34,707 nucleotides of DNA from Planctomycetaceae bacterium (GCA_009778035.1 WRKP01000027.1:1-34707); one strand, 5' to 3'. Positions 7,167 to 16,505 are shown, counted from the stretch's first letter. The notes: a model not told the origin generated them from the sequence alone. Program-made: numbers and translations.

Positions 7167-8114
7167 ATGTCCCGAGCCCTACTCATCCTATCCTACGGTG
7201 CTCCGCAACGGCAAGAAGACGTCCTGCCGTTCCTGCGAAATCTCTTCGCCGGTCGAAATGTTCCCGAAGAGCGAATCAACGCCGCCGTACAAAAATACGA
7301 ACGCGCCGTACAAAAAACAGGCCGATACAGCCCCCTTAACACAGAATGCCAAAATCTTGTCGCCGGGATTCGTCAAATTGATCCCCATCGGCCCATCTAC
7401 TGGGGAAATCTTTTTTGGCATCCGCTGCTTGCCGATACCGTCGCCGAAATGCAGCAAGACGGTATCGAACACGCCGTCTGTTTTGCGACATCGGCATTCG
7501 ATTCGCCGTCCGGTAATCAACGCTATGCCGATGCGTTGACAAAAGCGATGAATGCCCAGCCGCCGATCATCATCGAAAAGTTGCCGTTACCCTTTGCGGA
7601 GCCGTTTTTCATCGAATCGCAGGCCGATCGGCTGCTCGAAACACCGTTCGCCAGCACGCCGGCACCGTATATTTTGTTTTCGGCACACAGCATTCCGCTT
7701 GCCGATGCTGCTCGGTCGCAGTATGTCGAGCAGTTGCAGTTTTCCTGTCGGTTGGTCATTGATCGGCTTGGCAGCGACATCCCCTGGGAGTTGGTGTATC
7801 AAAGCCGGAGCGGCCCGTCGGGGGATTGGCTCGGGCCGGACATTAAGGAACGCATTGAGCAACTGGCCGCAGAGGGACGGTATCGGTCGGTCATCGTATC
7901 GCCGATTGGTTTTTTTTGCGAAAATATGGAAACGCAGTATGATTTGGACATCGAAGTCGGCGAATGTTGTGCAGGATTGGGACTTTTCTATCATCGTGCG
8001 AGGGCGGTCGGCTCGCTGACGAAGGCTTGCCGGATGATTGCTGCATCCCGCATTGCTCCGCCCGGCGGGGTGGTTAAAACCCATAGAGTGGTGTATGATT
8101 CCAAGCAAGATTGA
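7167..8114 (+). CDS. hemH: Ferrochelatase (class I chelatase)
   Basis: 315 aa, the usual length. It inserts Fe2+ into a porphyrin at the end of haem synthesis; whether the substrate is protoporphyrin IX or coproporphyrin III cannot be read from the sequence. The N-terminus MSRALLILSYGAP is the family start. The catalytic histidine is in LFSAHSIP (His174) and the conserved acidic motif is ENMETQYDLD (Glu255), equivalent to the usual H-x-E-T-x-YDLD. The haem product would supply the octaheme cytochrome at 10508-13219. No clear promoter is seen between repeat D and the start. The flippase-domain gene follows 74 bases later on the same strand. Confidence 0.93.
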   Translation: MSRALLILSYGAPQRQEDVLPFLRNLFAGRNVPEERINAAVQKYERAVQKTGRYSPLNTECQNLVAGIRQIDPHRPIYWGNLFWHPLLADTVAEMQQDGIEHAVCFATSAFDSPSGNQRYADALTKAMNAQPPIIIEKLPLPFAEPFFIESQADRLLETPFASTPAPYILFSAHSIPLADAARSQYVEQLQFSCRLVIDRLGSDIPWELVYQSRSGPSGDWLGPDIKERIEQLAAEGRYRSVIVSPIGFFCENMETQYDLDIEVGECCAGLGLFYHRARAVGSLTKACRMIAASRIAPPGGVVKTHRVVYDSKQD

Positions 8115-8188
8115 ATTTTTTTGCCATCTTACGATAGCGGTTCCGTGATCGTTTGCTCTGTAAACATTATCGTTTTTAACTTCATTTA

Positions 8189-9193
8189 ATGAGTCGCTCC
8201 ATAAACATTTTAGTTCAAGTCTTGCTGATTGGCGGTATTTTCGGCTTCCTGTTTTGGAGTGCTTTCAATGCAACAGATTCCGAAGGCAAAAACGTGTTCG
8301 TCATTCTCCTAGAACAACCAAAACGTTACGGATTTCTCGTTGCCGCATTTTGGATTCAGTTCCTGGCCGTCGCACTCGTGATTATTCGCTGGCGTTGGCT
8401 GCTGCGGACGCTCGGATTGCAATGTTCCCGCACCGAAGCGTTTCGATTCGGCTTTTTCGGGATGATGGTCAACCTCGCCCCACTCGGCATCGTCGGCGGT
8501 GATGCGGCCAAAGCCATCCTCATCGCCCAGCGGAATCCCGAATCCCGGTCGCAGGCCGTCGCAAGCGTTTTTATTGATCGACTCATCGGACTGCTGACCA
8601 TGTTTTTGTGCGGTACGGCTTTGCTCTACTACACCGGTTTTTATGCAAGGCCGGATATTATTGCACAAGTATTTACCTATCTCGTCGTTGCCTCCGCGGC
8701 GGCGGGACTGCTGGGAACGGGAATCGTGTTTCTCCCCTTCTTTGCAAAGGGACATATCGAACGGCAAATCGCGAAAATTCCCGTCTGCGGAAAACTGCTC
8801 AGCAAATTTGTCAATGCCTTGCTGATGTATCGAAATCACAAACGCTGCCTGCTGCAATGTGCTTTGCTCACGATTCCAGTGCATTTTCTTTGCGGTTTGT
8901 CGCTCTATTTCACGGCAGTTGCGATTTTTCCGACCGGAGGAGAGGGGGCAGAAGCACTGACGGGCGTTCCTGACTGGATTGAACACGCGATGTTGCATTG
9001 CATCACGAACACAACGACCTTGCTTCCGCTATCGGCGGGGCCTTACGAATTGGTTTTTGAGCAATTTTACCAACTGTATGGGATGACCGTCGGAATGGGC
9101 TTTATTGTCTCCCTGATGTACCGTTTTATCTGCGTTTGCACGGCCATTGCCGGGATGGTGTATTATTATGCGTCAATGTTAGGGCCTCGTTAG
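8189..9193 (+). CDS. Flippase-like (YbhN / LPG synthase TM family, UPF0104) membrane protein
   Basis: 334 aa, integral membrane protein with about eight hydrophobic segments (for example 8-24, 47-65, 91-108, 127-147 and 157-180). Family marks are RWRWLLRTLGL, FFGMMVNLAPLGIVGGDAAK with its conserved Gly-Gly-Asp, and SVFIDRLIGLL. In MprF this domain flips lysyl-phosphatidylglycerol. Stand-alone members are thought to move lipids or prenyl-linked sugars, but no substrate is known here. TTGCTC and TTAACT boxes 17 bp apart lie just before the ATG, a weak near-leaderless promoter. Confidence 0.82.
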   Translation: MSRSINILVQVLLIGGIFGFLFWSAFNATDSEGKNVFVILLEQPKRYGFLVAAFWIQFLAVALVIIRWRWLLRTLGLQCSRTEAFRFGFFGMMVNLAPLGIVGGDAAKAILIAQRNPESRSQAVASVFIDRLIGLLTMFLCGTALLYYTGFYARPDIIAQVFTYLVVASAAAGLLGTGIVFLPFFAKGHIERQIAKIPVCGKLLSKFVNALLMYRNHKRCLLQCALLTIPVHFLCGLSLYFTAVAIFPTGGEGAEALTGVPDWIEHAMLHCITNTTTLLPLSAGPYELVFEQFYQLYGMTVGMGFIVSLMYRFICVCTAIAGMVYYYASMLGPR

Positions 9194-9237
9194 CGTGCCC
9201 CGTACGGGCCATCGCACATGGTGTCCTGCAAATCGAG

Positions 9238-9243
9238 TATAAT
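9238..9243 (+). promoter_or_regulatory. -10 box ahead of nspC
   Basis: A perfect TATAAT with no convincing -35 partner. It would give a leader of about 40 bases before the start at 9293. Confidence 0.4.
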
Positions 9244-9292
9244 GACCCGATTCTGAAGTTCGTGTCGCCAACCTCTAAACCCCTTTTCGTTG

Positions 9293-10486
9293 ATGGAATA
9301 TACCTTCGATTATGCTGCCGTTGACATTGATACGCCTTACTACATTATTGATAGGGCCGCGATTCGCCGAAATATGGAAATACACGCCGACGTCCAACGG
9401 CGAACCGGCTGCAAAATCCTATTAGCAATGAAAGCCTTTTCGACTTGGTGCGTTTTTCGCGATATGGCTCCCTACCTCGCCGGCGTTTCCGCCAGCAGTG
9501 TCAACGAAGTTTTTCTCGGAAAAGAAGAATTCGGCAAAATTATCCAAATGTATTCGCCCGCTTATTCCGAACCGGAACTCCGGGCCGTATTGCCCCTGAT
9601 TGATTACCTGATTTTCAATTCCAGCAACCAATACGAGCAGTTCAAGCCCCTTGTTAAGCAAAGCGACCGAAAAGTCCGCTGCGGCTACCGAATCAATCCT
9701 GAATACTCCGAAGTTCAAACGGAAATCTATAATCCCTGCACGAACCGTTCCCGATTCGGGATGCGGCATGAAATGCTCCAAGAAGCCTCCATGCGGGGAA
9801 TCGACGGCCTGCACTTTCACACAATGTGCCAGCAAGGCTCCGATGTGCTTTTCCGAACGCTGGAAGTCGTCGAAGACTGGTTTGAAAAGTATCTGCACAA
9901 AATCAAATGGATCAATTTCGGCGGCGGACACCACATCACCCGGCAGGGATACGATGTCGACGGCCTCTGCGAAATTATCAATGACTTCAAGAGCCGATAC
10001 GATATGGATGTGTTCCTGGAGCCGGGCGAATCGCATGTTTTGGGAACCGGCTTTCTCGTATCGACGGTATTGGATGTCATCGAAAATCCGACGAGTATTG
10101 ACGTCGTGATTCTCGACACGTCGGCATCGGCTCACATGCCGGATGTGCTCGAAATGCCGTATACGCCGGAGATTTTGCGTGCCCGATGCGTCTTGGAGTC
10201 GGCGGATATTAACATGCCGCTCGAAGAGGGCCGGTACAAATACATTTTGGGCAGCAAGACGTGTTTATCCGGCGACATCATCGGCGAATATATGTTCAAA
10301 AAGCCGCTGAAAGTAGGCGACCGCATCGTGTTTGCGGACATGTCGCAGTACACGATATGCAAAAACACGATGTTCAACGGCTTGCGTTTGCCGAGTATCG
10401 TGACGTGCGACAGCGATACGCCGGACGGCGATATTCGCATTGTCAGGCAATTTCATTACGAAGATTTTAAGGGCAGGTTGTCGTAG
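9293..10486 (+). CDS. nspC: Carboxynorspermidine/carboxyspermidine decarboxylase
   Basis: 397 aa from the ATG at 9293; a TTG one codon earlier is less likely. It removes CO2 from carboxy(nor)spermidine, the last step of the aspartate-semialdehyde route to (nor)spermidine. It is a PLP enzyme of the alanine racemase/ornithine decarboxylase fold. The PLP lysine lies in KILLAMKAFS (Lys47). Family motifs LHFHTMCQQG, INFGGGHHIT, FLEPGESHVLGTG and LDTSASAHMPDVLEMPY are all present. The partner enzyme carboxynorspermidine dehydrogenase, often adjacent, is not in the window. It is convergent with the cytochrome gene, 21 bases apart. Confidence 0.95.
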   Translation: MEYTFDYAAVDIDTPYYIIDRAAIRRNMEIHADVQRRTGCKILLAMKAFSTWCVFRDMAPYLAGVSASSVNEVFLGKEEFGKIIQMYSPAYSEPELRAVLPLIDYLIFNSSNQYEQFKPLVKQSDRKVRCGYRINPEYSEVQTEIYNPCTNRSRFGMRHEMLQEASMRGIDGLHFHTMCQQGSDVLFRTLEVVEDWFEKYLHKIKWINFGGGHHITRQGYDVDGLCEIINDFKSRYDMDVFLEPGESHVLGTGFLVSTVLDVIENPTSIDVVILDTSASAHMPDVLEMPYTPEILRARCVLESADINMPLEEGRYKYILGSKTCLSGDIIGEYMFKKPLKVGDRIVFADMSQYTICKNTMFNGLRLPSIVTCDSDTPDGDIRIVRQFHYEDFKGRLS

Positions 10487-10507
10487 GACAGCCACGGTGA
10501 GCAGGCT

Positions 10508-13219
10508 CTAACGCTCCTGTAAATGCAAAATTGTCAGGACGCGTTGGAAATCGCGGTTATCCGGCTCCATTTTTAAGGCCGATTCCAACTCCCGACGAGC
10601 CTCCGCACGCTTGCCCAACTGCATATAAAGCAATCCCAAATTGTACCGAATGCGAGCATTGCCCGGACGCAGCCGAGCCGCCCTGCTTAACTGCTCGGTT
10701 GCCTCGTCCAGTCGGCCCTGTTCGGCCAGCAACAATCCCAGCGAATACGCCGCATCGCCCTGCTCCGAATCAATCCGCAATACCATCCGAAATTGCTCCT
10801 CCGCTTCCGCCGGCTCGCCCCGGTCATTGTGCAGCATCGCCAAATTGATCCGCGACGGAATGAAATCCGAATCAACCCGCAACGATTGACGATACAATTC
10901 CAACGGCCTCGCCGTCAATCGGCGAATATAATCATTGCGAATGCTTACGGCCTCCTCGAGGTCCACACGGGGAGCGACGCCTCCGGCTCGAGCGTTTATC
11001 TGTGCGGCAAACCAACGCTCCACCTGTTGCCGACGAGCAAATTCGCGGTCATACTCAAATACCGCAAGATTCAAATACGATGCCGCCTGGTCGTTCAAAA
11101 TCCGGTACGATGCCGTATATTCCCGAGCCGCCGACTCAAATGCACGCCTCGTTGCCTCATCGCTCAAGCGATCAGACACACTGGCCAGAACCCGAGCCGA
11201 CTCCAGCCGGATCGCCAAAAGCGGATCGCTTAATTTTTCGGGAAGATGCCGCAATTTAACCTCCGCAGGCTGAAAATACAGCGATTCAACCGCCGCCAAA
11301 CGAACCAACGGACAACGGTCATCGAGCGATTCGAGGAGCAACGCGGACTGGTCGGGCGTCGCAATCCGGCCAAACAGAGACAATGCCGATGCCCGAATGA
11401 TGTCCCGGTGGTCGCGATCCGTTCGGTCTTGGACGACTGCCGACAACAACGGCAACGCTTTCGGGTCGCCTTGCCGTCCCGACGCGATGGCCAACGCATA
11501 ATGCTCCGATGAAATAGGGCTGGCAACGGAATATCCGACAATGTTTGCCGTCCGCATTTCGCCGTACCAATTTTCAACATGTTCGTGCGCCCATTGGAGC
11601 GTTTCGCCCTTTTTCCGGTTTTGATGACACTGTGTGCAAGCGTTCGGCACACCGGCCAGCATTGTCAATTTGGGACTCGGCCTGCGAATGCTGTGATCCC
11701 GACGGGGATCGACAACCATATAGGTCGATTGCGGAAGATGGCATTCGACGCACTGCGTGCCGGGTTTCGACGAATCGGGATGGAAATGGTGCCGCGGAGT
11801 GTCGTACATTGTCGGCAGATGGCACTGCGTGCAGAGGCGATTTCCCGGAGACCGCAAACGCAAGGAATGCGGATCATGGCAATTCGAGCAACTGACGCCT
11901 TTGGAATACATTTTCGACTGCATAAAGGAGCCAATTTCAAAGGCTTCGTCTAGCAGTTGCCCGTCGGGATAGTACAGGGGCCGATCGGGCATATCGGGCA
12001 AGAAAAAATTGAGCAGGGGCTCCAACGGCGGTTTGCTGCCTTCCTGGATCACACGCCGTCTTGTATGGCACGCGGCGCAACTTTCGACATTTTGCCGACT
12101 ATCCAGCCGAGCGAGCATTTCGGTTCCCTTGGGGAGCCCGTCTTGCCAACGCGTTGTGAAATTGTATTTCCGTGCCGTTTCGACGTGTTCGCCGCAGGGA
12201 CCGTGACAGGATTGGCAACCGACGGTCATCTCCGTGAAGGTCGAACGGTAGGTCAGCGTTTCGCTGTCAAAGTTTTTGCGGAAATCGGTCGTATGGCAAT
12301 CGGCACACATCGAGTTCCAATTTTGGAGCGGTTTCGTCCAATGGAGCGGATCATGTTTGGGGATTTGCTCTTTGGGATAAAGATGGAACCAGCGTTGGTC
12401 GATGGAATCCCAGGCGACGGGCAGGCATTGGAGGCGGCCGCCGTCGGTTTCGACGAGATACTGCTGGAGCGGTTGGAAGCCCAGCGTGAAGAGGATTTCA
12501 AATGTTCCATCATCGGTTTCGGCCATAAATTTTTCGCCGTCGCGATAGAAACGGAAGTTCGCGAAATGGCTTGCCGCCACGCCCTGCGGGGCGTTTTGCT
12601 CCCGCAGTCGGCCAACGATTCGCGACTGCGCTGCCGTAATATCGCCGGGCCGATTGACGAGGAGCGATTTTCGGTATTCGGTTTCATCGTCGAATTCCCT
12701 GCGTTGTGCATCATCCATCACGTGGCGTAATTTTTCGGCAATGCTGGGTTTGGCATCAAGGCAGGCGAGGGCGAAGTCTTCAAATCGGGGTTCGAGCGTT
12801 GGCTTGAATTTGGAACCCGGCAGGTTGTATCCAGGAACGGCACTTTGCGGCATTCCCGGCTCTTTAAGCCGGTATTCCCGCATTTCCCAGGGCGGCTGGG
12901 GCGAGTAGAAAATACCGTCGATGAGTTTTTTGAGGGTCGCATCGTCGAAATGGAGCAGGTCATCGAAGCCGATATGAAGAAATCGCACCTCGTCAAAGTT
13001 GCCGAGTACGGAATCATTGTGTGCGTGTTCCATAGAGCGGCGGTGATCGCTTTTTTGCCAATCGTCGCTGGCTTTTTGATGGCATTCGACGCAACTTGCC
13101 GGTTCGGCATAGCGTAGGTCTTGCTGGAGCGATGGCGTCGCGGCAAGGGAAGCGGTTGCCGACAGCATCGCGGCCATGAAGAGAGGCACAGCCGCTCGAT
13201 TTTTGTTCAACACATCCAT
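10508..13219 (-). CDS. Octaheme c-type cytochrome with HEAT-like and TPR repeats
   Basis: 903 aa from the ATG at 13219. The frame stays open for 50 more codons into pgm, but this start gives a signal peptide (NRAAVPLFMAAMLSATASLAAT), as needed for periplasmic haem attachment. Eight CxxCH motifs occur at Cys43, 305, 335, 381, 444, 463, 490 and 528. The ~260-residue gap after the first is unusual, and the other seven are clustered. Residues ~560-700 look like HEAT-type helical repeats (CPLVRLAAVESLYF). Residues ~800-903 are TPR units (DAAYSLGLLLAEQGRLDEATEQL, two more following). The architecture suggests an electron-transfer protein docked to partners through its repeats; an enzymatic role cannot be assigned. 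It starts 17 bases after the pgm stop and is probably co-transcribed with it. Confidence 0.88.
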   Translation of the reverse strand: MDVLNKNRAAVPLFMAAMLSATASLAATPSLQQDLRYAEPASCVECHQKASDDWQKSDHRRSMEHAHNDSVLGNFDEVRFLHIGFDDLLHFDDATLKKLIDGIFYSPQPPWEMREYRLKEPGMPQSAVPGYNLPGSKFKPTLEPRFEDFALACLDAKPSIAEKLRHVMDDAQRREFDDETEYRKSLLVNRPGDITAAQSRIVGRLREQNAPQGVAASHFANFRFYRDGEKFMAETDDGTFEILFTLGFQPLQQYLVETDGGRLQCLPVAWDSIDQRWFHLYPKEQIPKHDPLHWTKPLQNWNSMCADCHTTDFRKNFDSETLTYRSTFTEMTVGCQSCHGPCGEHVETARKYNFTTRWQDGLPKGTEMLARLDSRQNVESCAACHTRRRVIQEGSKPPLEPLLNFFLPDMPDRPLYYPDGQLLDEAFEIGSFMQSKMYSKGVSCSNCHDPHSLRLRSPGNRLCTQCHLPTMYDTPRHHFHPDSSKPGTQCVECHLPQSTYMVVDPRRDHSIRRPSPKLTMLAGVPNACTQCHQNRKKGETLQWAHEHVENWYGEMRTANIVGYSVASPISSEHYALAIASGRQGDPKALPLLSAVVQDRTDRDHRDIIRASALSLFGRIATPDQSALLLESLDDRCPLVRLAAVESLYFQPAEVKLRHLPEKLSDPLLAIRLESARVLASVSDRLSDEATRRAFESAAREYTASYRILNDQAASYLNLAVFEYDREFARRQQVERWFAAQINARAGGVAPRVDLEEAVSIRNDYIRRLTARPLELYRQSLRVDSDFIPSRINLAMLHNDRGEPAEAEEQFRMVLRIDSEQGDAAYSLGLLLAEQGRLDEATEQLSRAARLRPGNARIRYNLGLLYMQLGKRAEARRELESALKMEPDNRDFQRVLTILHLQER

Positions 13220-13236
13220 ATTGTATTTCAAGGCCC

Positions 13237-14895
13237 TTATACCGTCAAAGCCGTATCGACCATTCGGCTTGCTTCGCTTAAAATTTCCTGCAAATGTTCT
13301 TCGCTCTTGAACGATTCTGCATAAATCTTGTAAATGTTTTCCGTGCCCGAAGGACGAGCGGCAAACCAACCGCCAGCCGAAACAACCTTCAATCCGCCAA
13401 TGGACGCCCCATTGCCCGGCGCGTTGATCAACTTCGCCGTAATCGCATCGCCCGCCAATTCCGTTGCCGTTACCCTGTCCGGGGTCAAATTTTTGAATGC
13501 CGACTTCTGCTCCGATGTCGTTGCTCTATCGACCCGAGTGTAATACGACTTGCCGAATTTTTCTTCAATTTCCCGATACAACTCGCCGGGGTCTTTGCCC
13601 GAGCCTTTTAACTTTTCTGTCGCCAAAATTTCCGCCGCCAGCAAGTTCAAAATGATGCCGTCCTTGTCCGTCGTCCAAACAGTCCCGTCTTTGCGGAGGA
13701 AACTCGCGCCCGCACTTTCCTCGCCGCCAAAGCCGAGCGTTCCGCCAAAAAGTCCCTCTACGAACCATTTGAACCCGACGGGCACTTCGACCAATTTCAA
13801 GCCCAAATCCGCAGCGACTTTGTCGATCACCCCGCTCGAAACCAGCGTTTTGCCGACGCCTTTGCCTTTCCAGTCCCGATGCGTAAACAGATATTGGATC
13901 GCAACGGCCAGATAGTGATTCGGGTTCATCAGGCCGACGGACGGGACGACGATTCCGTGGCGATCCGTGTCCGCATCGTTGGCGAAGGCGATGTCGAACT
14001 GGTTTTGTCGATCTGCCGAACAGGGTTCGGCGGCTAACATATCGACCAAGCCCCGCATGGCATACGGACTGGAGCAATCCATTCGGATTTTGCCGTCGTG
14101 ATCGACCCGCATAAAAGAAAACGTCGGATCGACCGACTTGTTCACGACGGTGATGTCGAGTCCGTATTTTTCGGCAATTTGTTCCCAATAGGCAACGGCG
14201 GCACCGCCGAGCGGGTCAACGCCGATTCTGATTTTAGCATCCGCGATGGTTTTCATGTCGATGACGTTTTCGAGGTCGGCAATGTAATCCGTGGCGAAGT
14301 CGGTTGCATCGCCCTGCGGCGCAGAATCGCTAGCCGCCGCACCCTGCCCGGCCAGCAATTCATTGGCTCGATTTTGGATCCAGCCGGTAACGTCGGTATC
14401 GGCGGGGCCACCGTTGGGCGGATTGTACTTGATGCCGCCGTCCCGCGGCGGATTGTGCGAGGGTGTAATCACAATGCCGTCGGCTTGGGTTTCGTTTTTG
14501 GCATTCCAAGTCAAAATCGCTCGGGAAATGACCGGAGTGGGCGTGTAGCCGTCATTTTGTTGATAAACGACATGCACACCGTTTGCGGCGAGGACTTGCA
14601 AGGCCGTTTTTTGGGCGGCATCGGACAGGAAATGCGTGTCTTTTCCGAGATAGAGCGGCCCGGTATAAGATTGTTTTTTTCGGTAATCGCAGACGGCCTG
14701 CGTGATGGCGAGGATGTGTGCTTCGTTGAATGACGCATCGAGGGAACATCCGCGGTGCCCGCTGGTTCCGAATGCCACCTGCTGGTCGGGATGGGCAACA
14801 TCCGGTTTTATTTCGTAGTATGCTCGTTCGAGGGCATTGAGGTCAACGAGAATGTCTGGCGGAGCCGACTTGCCGGCGAGTTCGTGAATCGGCAT
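13237..14895 (-). CDS. pgm: Phosphoglucomutase (alpha-D-glucose phosphate-specific)
   Basis: 552 aa, matching the Pgm family (~545). It interconverts glucose 1-phosphate and glucose 6-phosphate in the cytoplasm. The start contains FGTSGHRG. The phospho-serine loop is [18 protein letters not shown], the metal loop is [13 protein letters not shown] (D-x-D-x-D), the sugar-binding loop is [11 protein letters not shown], and the phosphate-binding loop near the C-terminus is [12 protein letters not shown]. All catalytic parts are present. It is the first gene of a minus-strand pair with the cytochrome and has a strong promoter. Nothing in the sequence links the two functions. Confidence 0.97.
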   Translation of the reverse strand: MPIHELAGKSAPPDILVDLNALERAYYEIKPDVAHPDQQVAFGTSGHRGCSLDASFNEAHILAITQAVCDYRKKQSYTGPLYLGKDTHFLSDAAQKTALQVLAANGVHVVYQQNDGYTPTPVISRAILTWNAKNETQADGIVITPSHNPPRDGGIKYNPPNGGPADTDVTGWIQNRANELLAGQGAAASDSAPQGDATDFATDYIADLENVIDMKTIADAKIRIGVDPLGGAAVAYWEQIAEKYGLDITVVNKSVDPTFSFMRVDHDGKIRMDCSSPYAMRGLVDMLAAEPCSADRQNQFDIAFANDADTDRHGIVVPSVGLMNPNHYLAVAIQYLFTHRDWKGKGVGKTLVSSGVIDKVAADLGLKLVEVPVGFKWFVEGLFGGTLGFGGEESAGASFLRKDGTVWTTDKDGIILNLLAAEILATEKLKGSGKDPGELYREIEEKFGKSYYTRVDRATTSEQKSAFKNLTPDRVTATELAGDAITAKLINAPGNGASIGGLKVVSAGGWFAARPSGTENIYKIYAESFKSEEHLQEILSEASRMVDTALTV

Positions 14896-14924
14896 GGTGC
14901 AATGGAATTGGAAAGGATTGGCCC

Positions 14925-14953
14925 ATTATAACAAAATGCAAAAACAAGCGCAA
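14925..14953 (-). promoter_or_regulatory. Promoter of pgm and the cytochrome gene
   Basis: On the minus strand TTGCGC (14953-14948), a 17-bp spacer and a perfect TATAAT (14930-14925), giving a leader of about 23 bases. Confidence 0.7.
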
Positions 14954-15159
14954 GGGGATGACCAATCGTTATATTTTACATAATCCGACCAACCGATACA
15001 GCCGGAGGCGAAAAAGTGCGTTTTTTCTCATTTTATCGCCTTTCGGAATCAATTTTGATACGCCGATTATTCGATAGATAACGGTGAGAGGGAAGGGATT
15101 CCCCTAGGTGCATTTTTGCCTTTTTCGCTAAGGATGGTGAAATCGAACAAGAATGTTTG

Positions 15160-15424
15160 TTAAATCCGGGCAGGGTATGAAAATGCCAGACCGGAAAAGA
15201 CAGCGTTGGACCAAAGCCAACCTATGGACGAGACGGGGATGCTTCGCCCCGAAAACTGGGTTTCTCGGAAATAGTTTCCCTTTTGGTTTCGCTCAACGAA
15301 CCTAAAATGCAAGGATAATAACCGGTTGTGGGAACAAAGACAGGATGTCTGCTGTTTCCCAGCCGGCCTTGTTTAATCGCAACACGCAAAGGGTACATAG
15401 CATGATGTTATGCACCCTTTTTGT
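15160..15424 (+). ncRNA. Candidate structured non-coding RNA
   Basis: The 546-base gap between pgm and birA has no plausible gene, but its second half is packed with hairpins. Stems are GTTGG/CCAAC (15205-15221), CGGGG/CCCCG (15234-15251), GGAAA/TTTCC (15267-15279) and TTTTGGTTTCG/CGAACCTAAAA (15281-15306). GGTTGTGGGAACA/TGTTTCCCAGCC with an inner AGACA/TGTCT (15324-15364) comes next, then the terminator at 15388-15424. A possible promoter (TTGATA, 16 bp, GATAAC) lies upstream near 15055-15082. I compared it by eye with RNase P, tmRNA, SRP and 6S RNA and recognised none. It could instead be the leader of birA. Bases 14954-15050 show nothing I can name. Confidence 0.45.
15388..15424 (+). terminator. 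Rho-independent terminator-like hairpin
   Basis: AAAGGGTACATA and TATGCACCCTTT pair (one mismatch), followed by a short T run. It ends at the first possible birA codon, so it either closes the RNA upstream or attenuates birA. Confidence 0.65.
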
Positions 15425-15441
15425 CTGTATACCGTAAACGG

Positions 15442-16026
15442 GTGAAAACGCAAAAACGACTGATCCAAACAATCGAACATTACGAATCGATCCCATCGAC
15501 CAATGATAGGGTACGAGAACTCCTCCGGCAGGTGGAAAAACCGAAATTGCCCTGCTTGGTCATTGCGAAACGGCAAACGGCCGGACGCGGACGCGGAAAT
15601 AAACGGTGGTGGAGCGGCGAAGGGGCAATTTTAATGTCGCTGGGCCTCGAATTGTCGCCGGATTCTCTCACCCGCGACCAACTGCCTATGCTTTCGGCAA
15701 CGACAGCCCGGGCCGTTATCAAAGTCTTGAAACAGTATTTGCCAGAGCATCAAATTGAATTCAAGCAGCCGAACGACGTCCTCGTCGAGGGGAAAAAAAT
15801 CAGCGGCATTTTGCTGGAATCGCCGACTCCGCTGCACGCGATTCTCGGCATCGGACTGAACGTCAACAATCGCCTTGATAGCATTCCAGAAGAGTTTCGC
15901 GATGAAATATCGGCTCGGTCCATTACATCAATGTGCGAGTTGTTGGGGCACGAAGCGGATACCAACCGGCTCATCGACGAATTGCTGCGGGAATTGACAA
16001 GTGTTCTCGCAAACGGCACACATTGA
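15442..16026 (+). CDS. birA: Biotin--[acetyl-CoA-carboxylase] ligase, monofunctional
   Basis: 194 aa from the GTG at 15442. A TTG at 15421 in the same frame lies inside the terminator hairpin, so I prefer the later start, but neither has a good ribosome binding site. It attaches biotin to carboxylase carrier proteins via biotinyl-AMP. The family core is clear: YESIPSTNDRVREL, then the adenylate loop KRQTAGRGRGNKRWWS, ILMSLGLEL, and KQPNDVLVEGKKISGILLES. The N-terminal DNA-binding domain of E. coli BirA is absent, so it should not repress biotin genes itself. The C-terminal SH3-like domain is short or missing. Confidence 0.9.
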   Translation: MKTQKRLIQTIEHYESIPSTNDRVRELLRQVEKPKLPCLVIAKRQTAGRGRGNKRWWSGEGAILMSLGLELSPDSLTRDQLPMLSATTARAVIKVLKQYLPEHQIEFKQPNDVLVEGKKISGILLESPTPLHAILGIGLNVNNRLDSIPEEFRDEISARSITSMCELLGHEADTNRLIDELLRELTSVLANGTH

Positions 16027-16030
16027 ATTC

Positions 16031-16149
16031 TATTCGGAAATCTCGCTATTCGGCAACCTCGAAATCGTCATTCCGGCGAAAGCGAAAACCAAAAGGAGAG
16101 TGCGTCGCAAAGCGACGCGGCTAACGCCGGAATGACCGTTTCCGAATAA
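16031..16149. repeat. Variant palindromic repeat, copy E
   Basis: The inner arms GTCATTCCGGCG (from 16066) and ACGCCGGAATGAC (to ~16136) match the core of copies A-D, but the outer arms are different (TATTCGGAAA at 16031; inverse TTTCCGAATA near 16139). The centre contains another hairpin, GCGTCGCAAAGCGACGC. It lies between the convergent birA and VOC genes. Confidence 0.65.
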
Positions 16150-16176
16150 GTCTCCGAATAAGTCTCCGAACAAGTC
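16141..16176. repeat. Three tandem 12-bp units
   Basis: TCCGAATAAGTC occurs twice exactly and a third time with one change (TCCGAACAAGTC), ending 18 bases before the VOC stop codon. The first unit overlaps the right arm of repeat E, so it probably arose by slippage there. Confidence 0.85.
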
Positions 16177-16193
16177 GATTGCATCCGCAGGAT

Positions 16194-16505
16194 TTATCCT
16201 GTCTGGCACAGTTCGATGACCGCTCCTTCATGTTCGATGAAGGCGATTCGCATGCCTGGCATCGGGGACATAGGGGCAAGCAAAATGTTCTTGCCGGCAA
16301 CGGCTGCATCGAGATCATCGACACGAAACGCGACGTGCGGTTTCGTGCGGATTGCCTCGTGCATCGGACTGTTCGCATCGCATTTTAGCCATTCGATGCC
16401 GAAGGGGTCAGCCGACGGGTCGGTGATATGAACGCCGAGTTCGGCAACGTAGCCTGCCCACGTTTTTTCGCGCGTAGTGGGAACGCCATAGTGTAAAAAT
16501 TGCAT
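16194..16505 (-). CDS. VOC (glyoxalase/bleomycin-resistance) family protein
   Basis: 103 aa, one VOC module. Visible parts are MQFLHYGVPTTREKTWAG, then FGIEWLKCDANSPMHEAI, PHVAFRVDDLDAAVAG and MRIAFIEHEGAVIELCQ. The HVAF-V-DLDAA strand-helix and the final EHEG-IEL strand, with its conserved Glu, are typical. Members bind metals and act as isomerases, dioxygenases or resistance proteins; the substrate here is unknown. It lies between the convergent birA gene and tRNA-Glu, which is on the same strand upstream. Confidence 0.8.
   Translation of the reverse strand: MQFLHYGVPTTREKTWAGYVAELGVHITDPSADPFGIEWLKCDANSPMHEAIRTKPHVAFRVDDLDAAVAGKNILLAPMSPMPGMRIAFIEHEGAVIELCQTG

Noticed and set aside
12009-12730. 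Plus-strand 257-aa frame in the cytochrome gene
   Set aside because: It is antisense to the CxxCH-bearing part of the cytochrome and has no domain of its own.
15160-15424. 6S RNA, RNase P RNA, tmRNA or SRP RNA
   Set aside because: None of the conserved cores (RNase P GAGGAAAGTCC, tmRNA T-arm end, SRP GGAAGCAGCC loop, 6S bubble) could be found by eye, so no family name is given.
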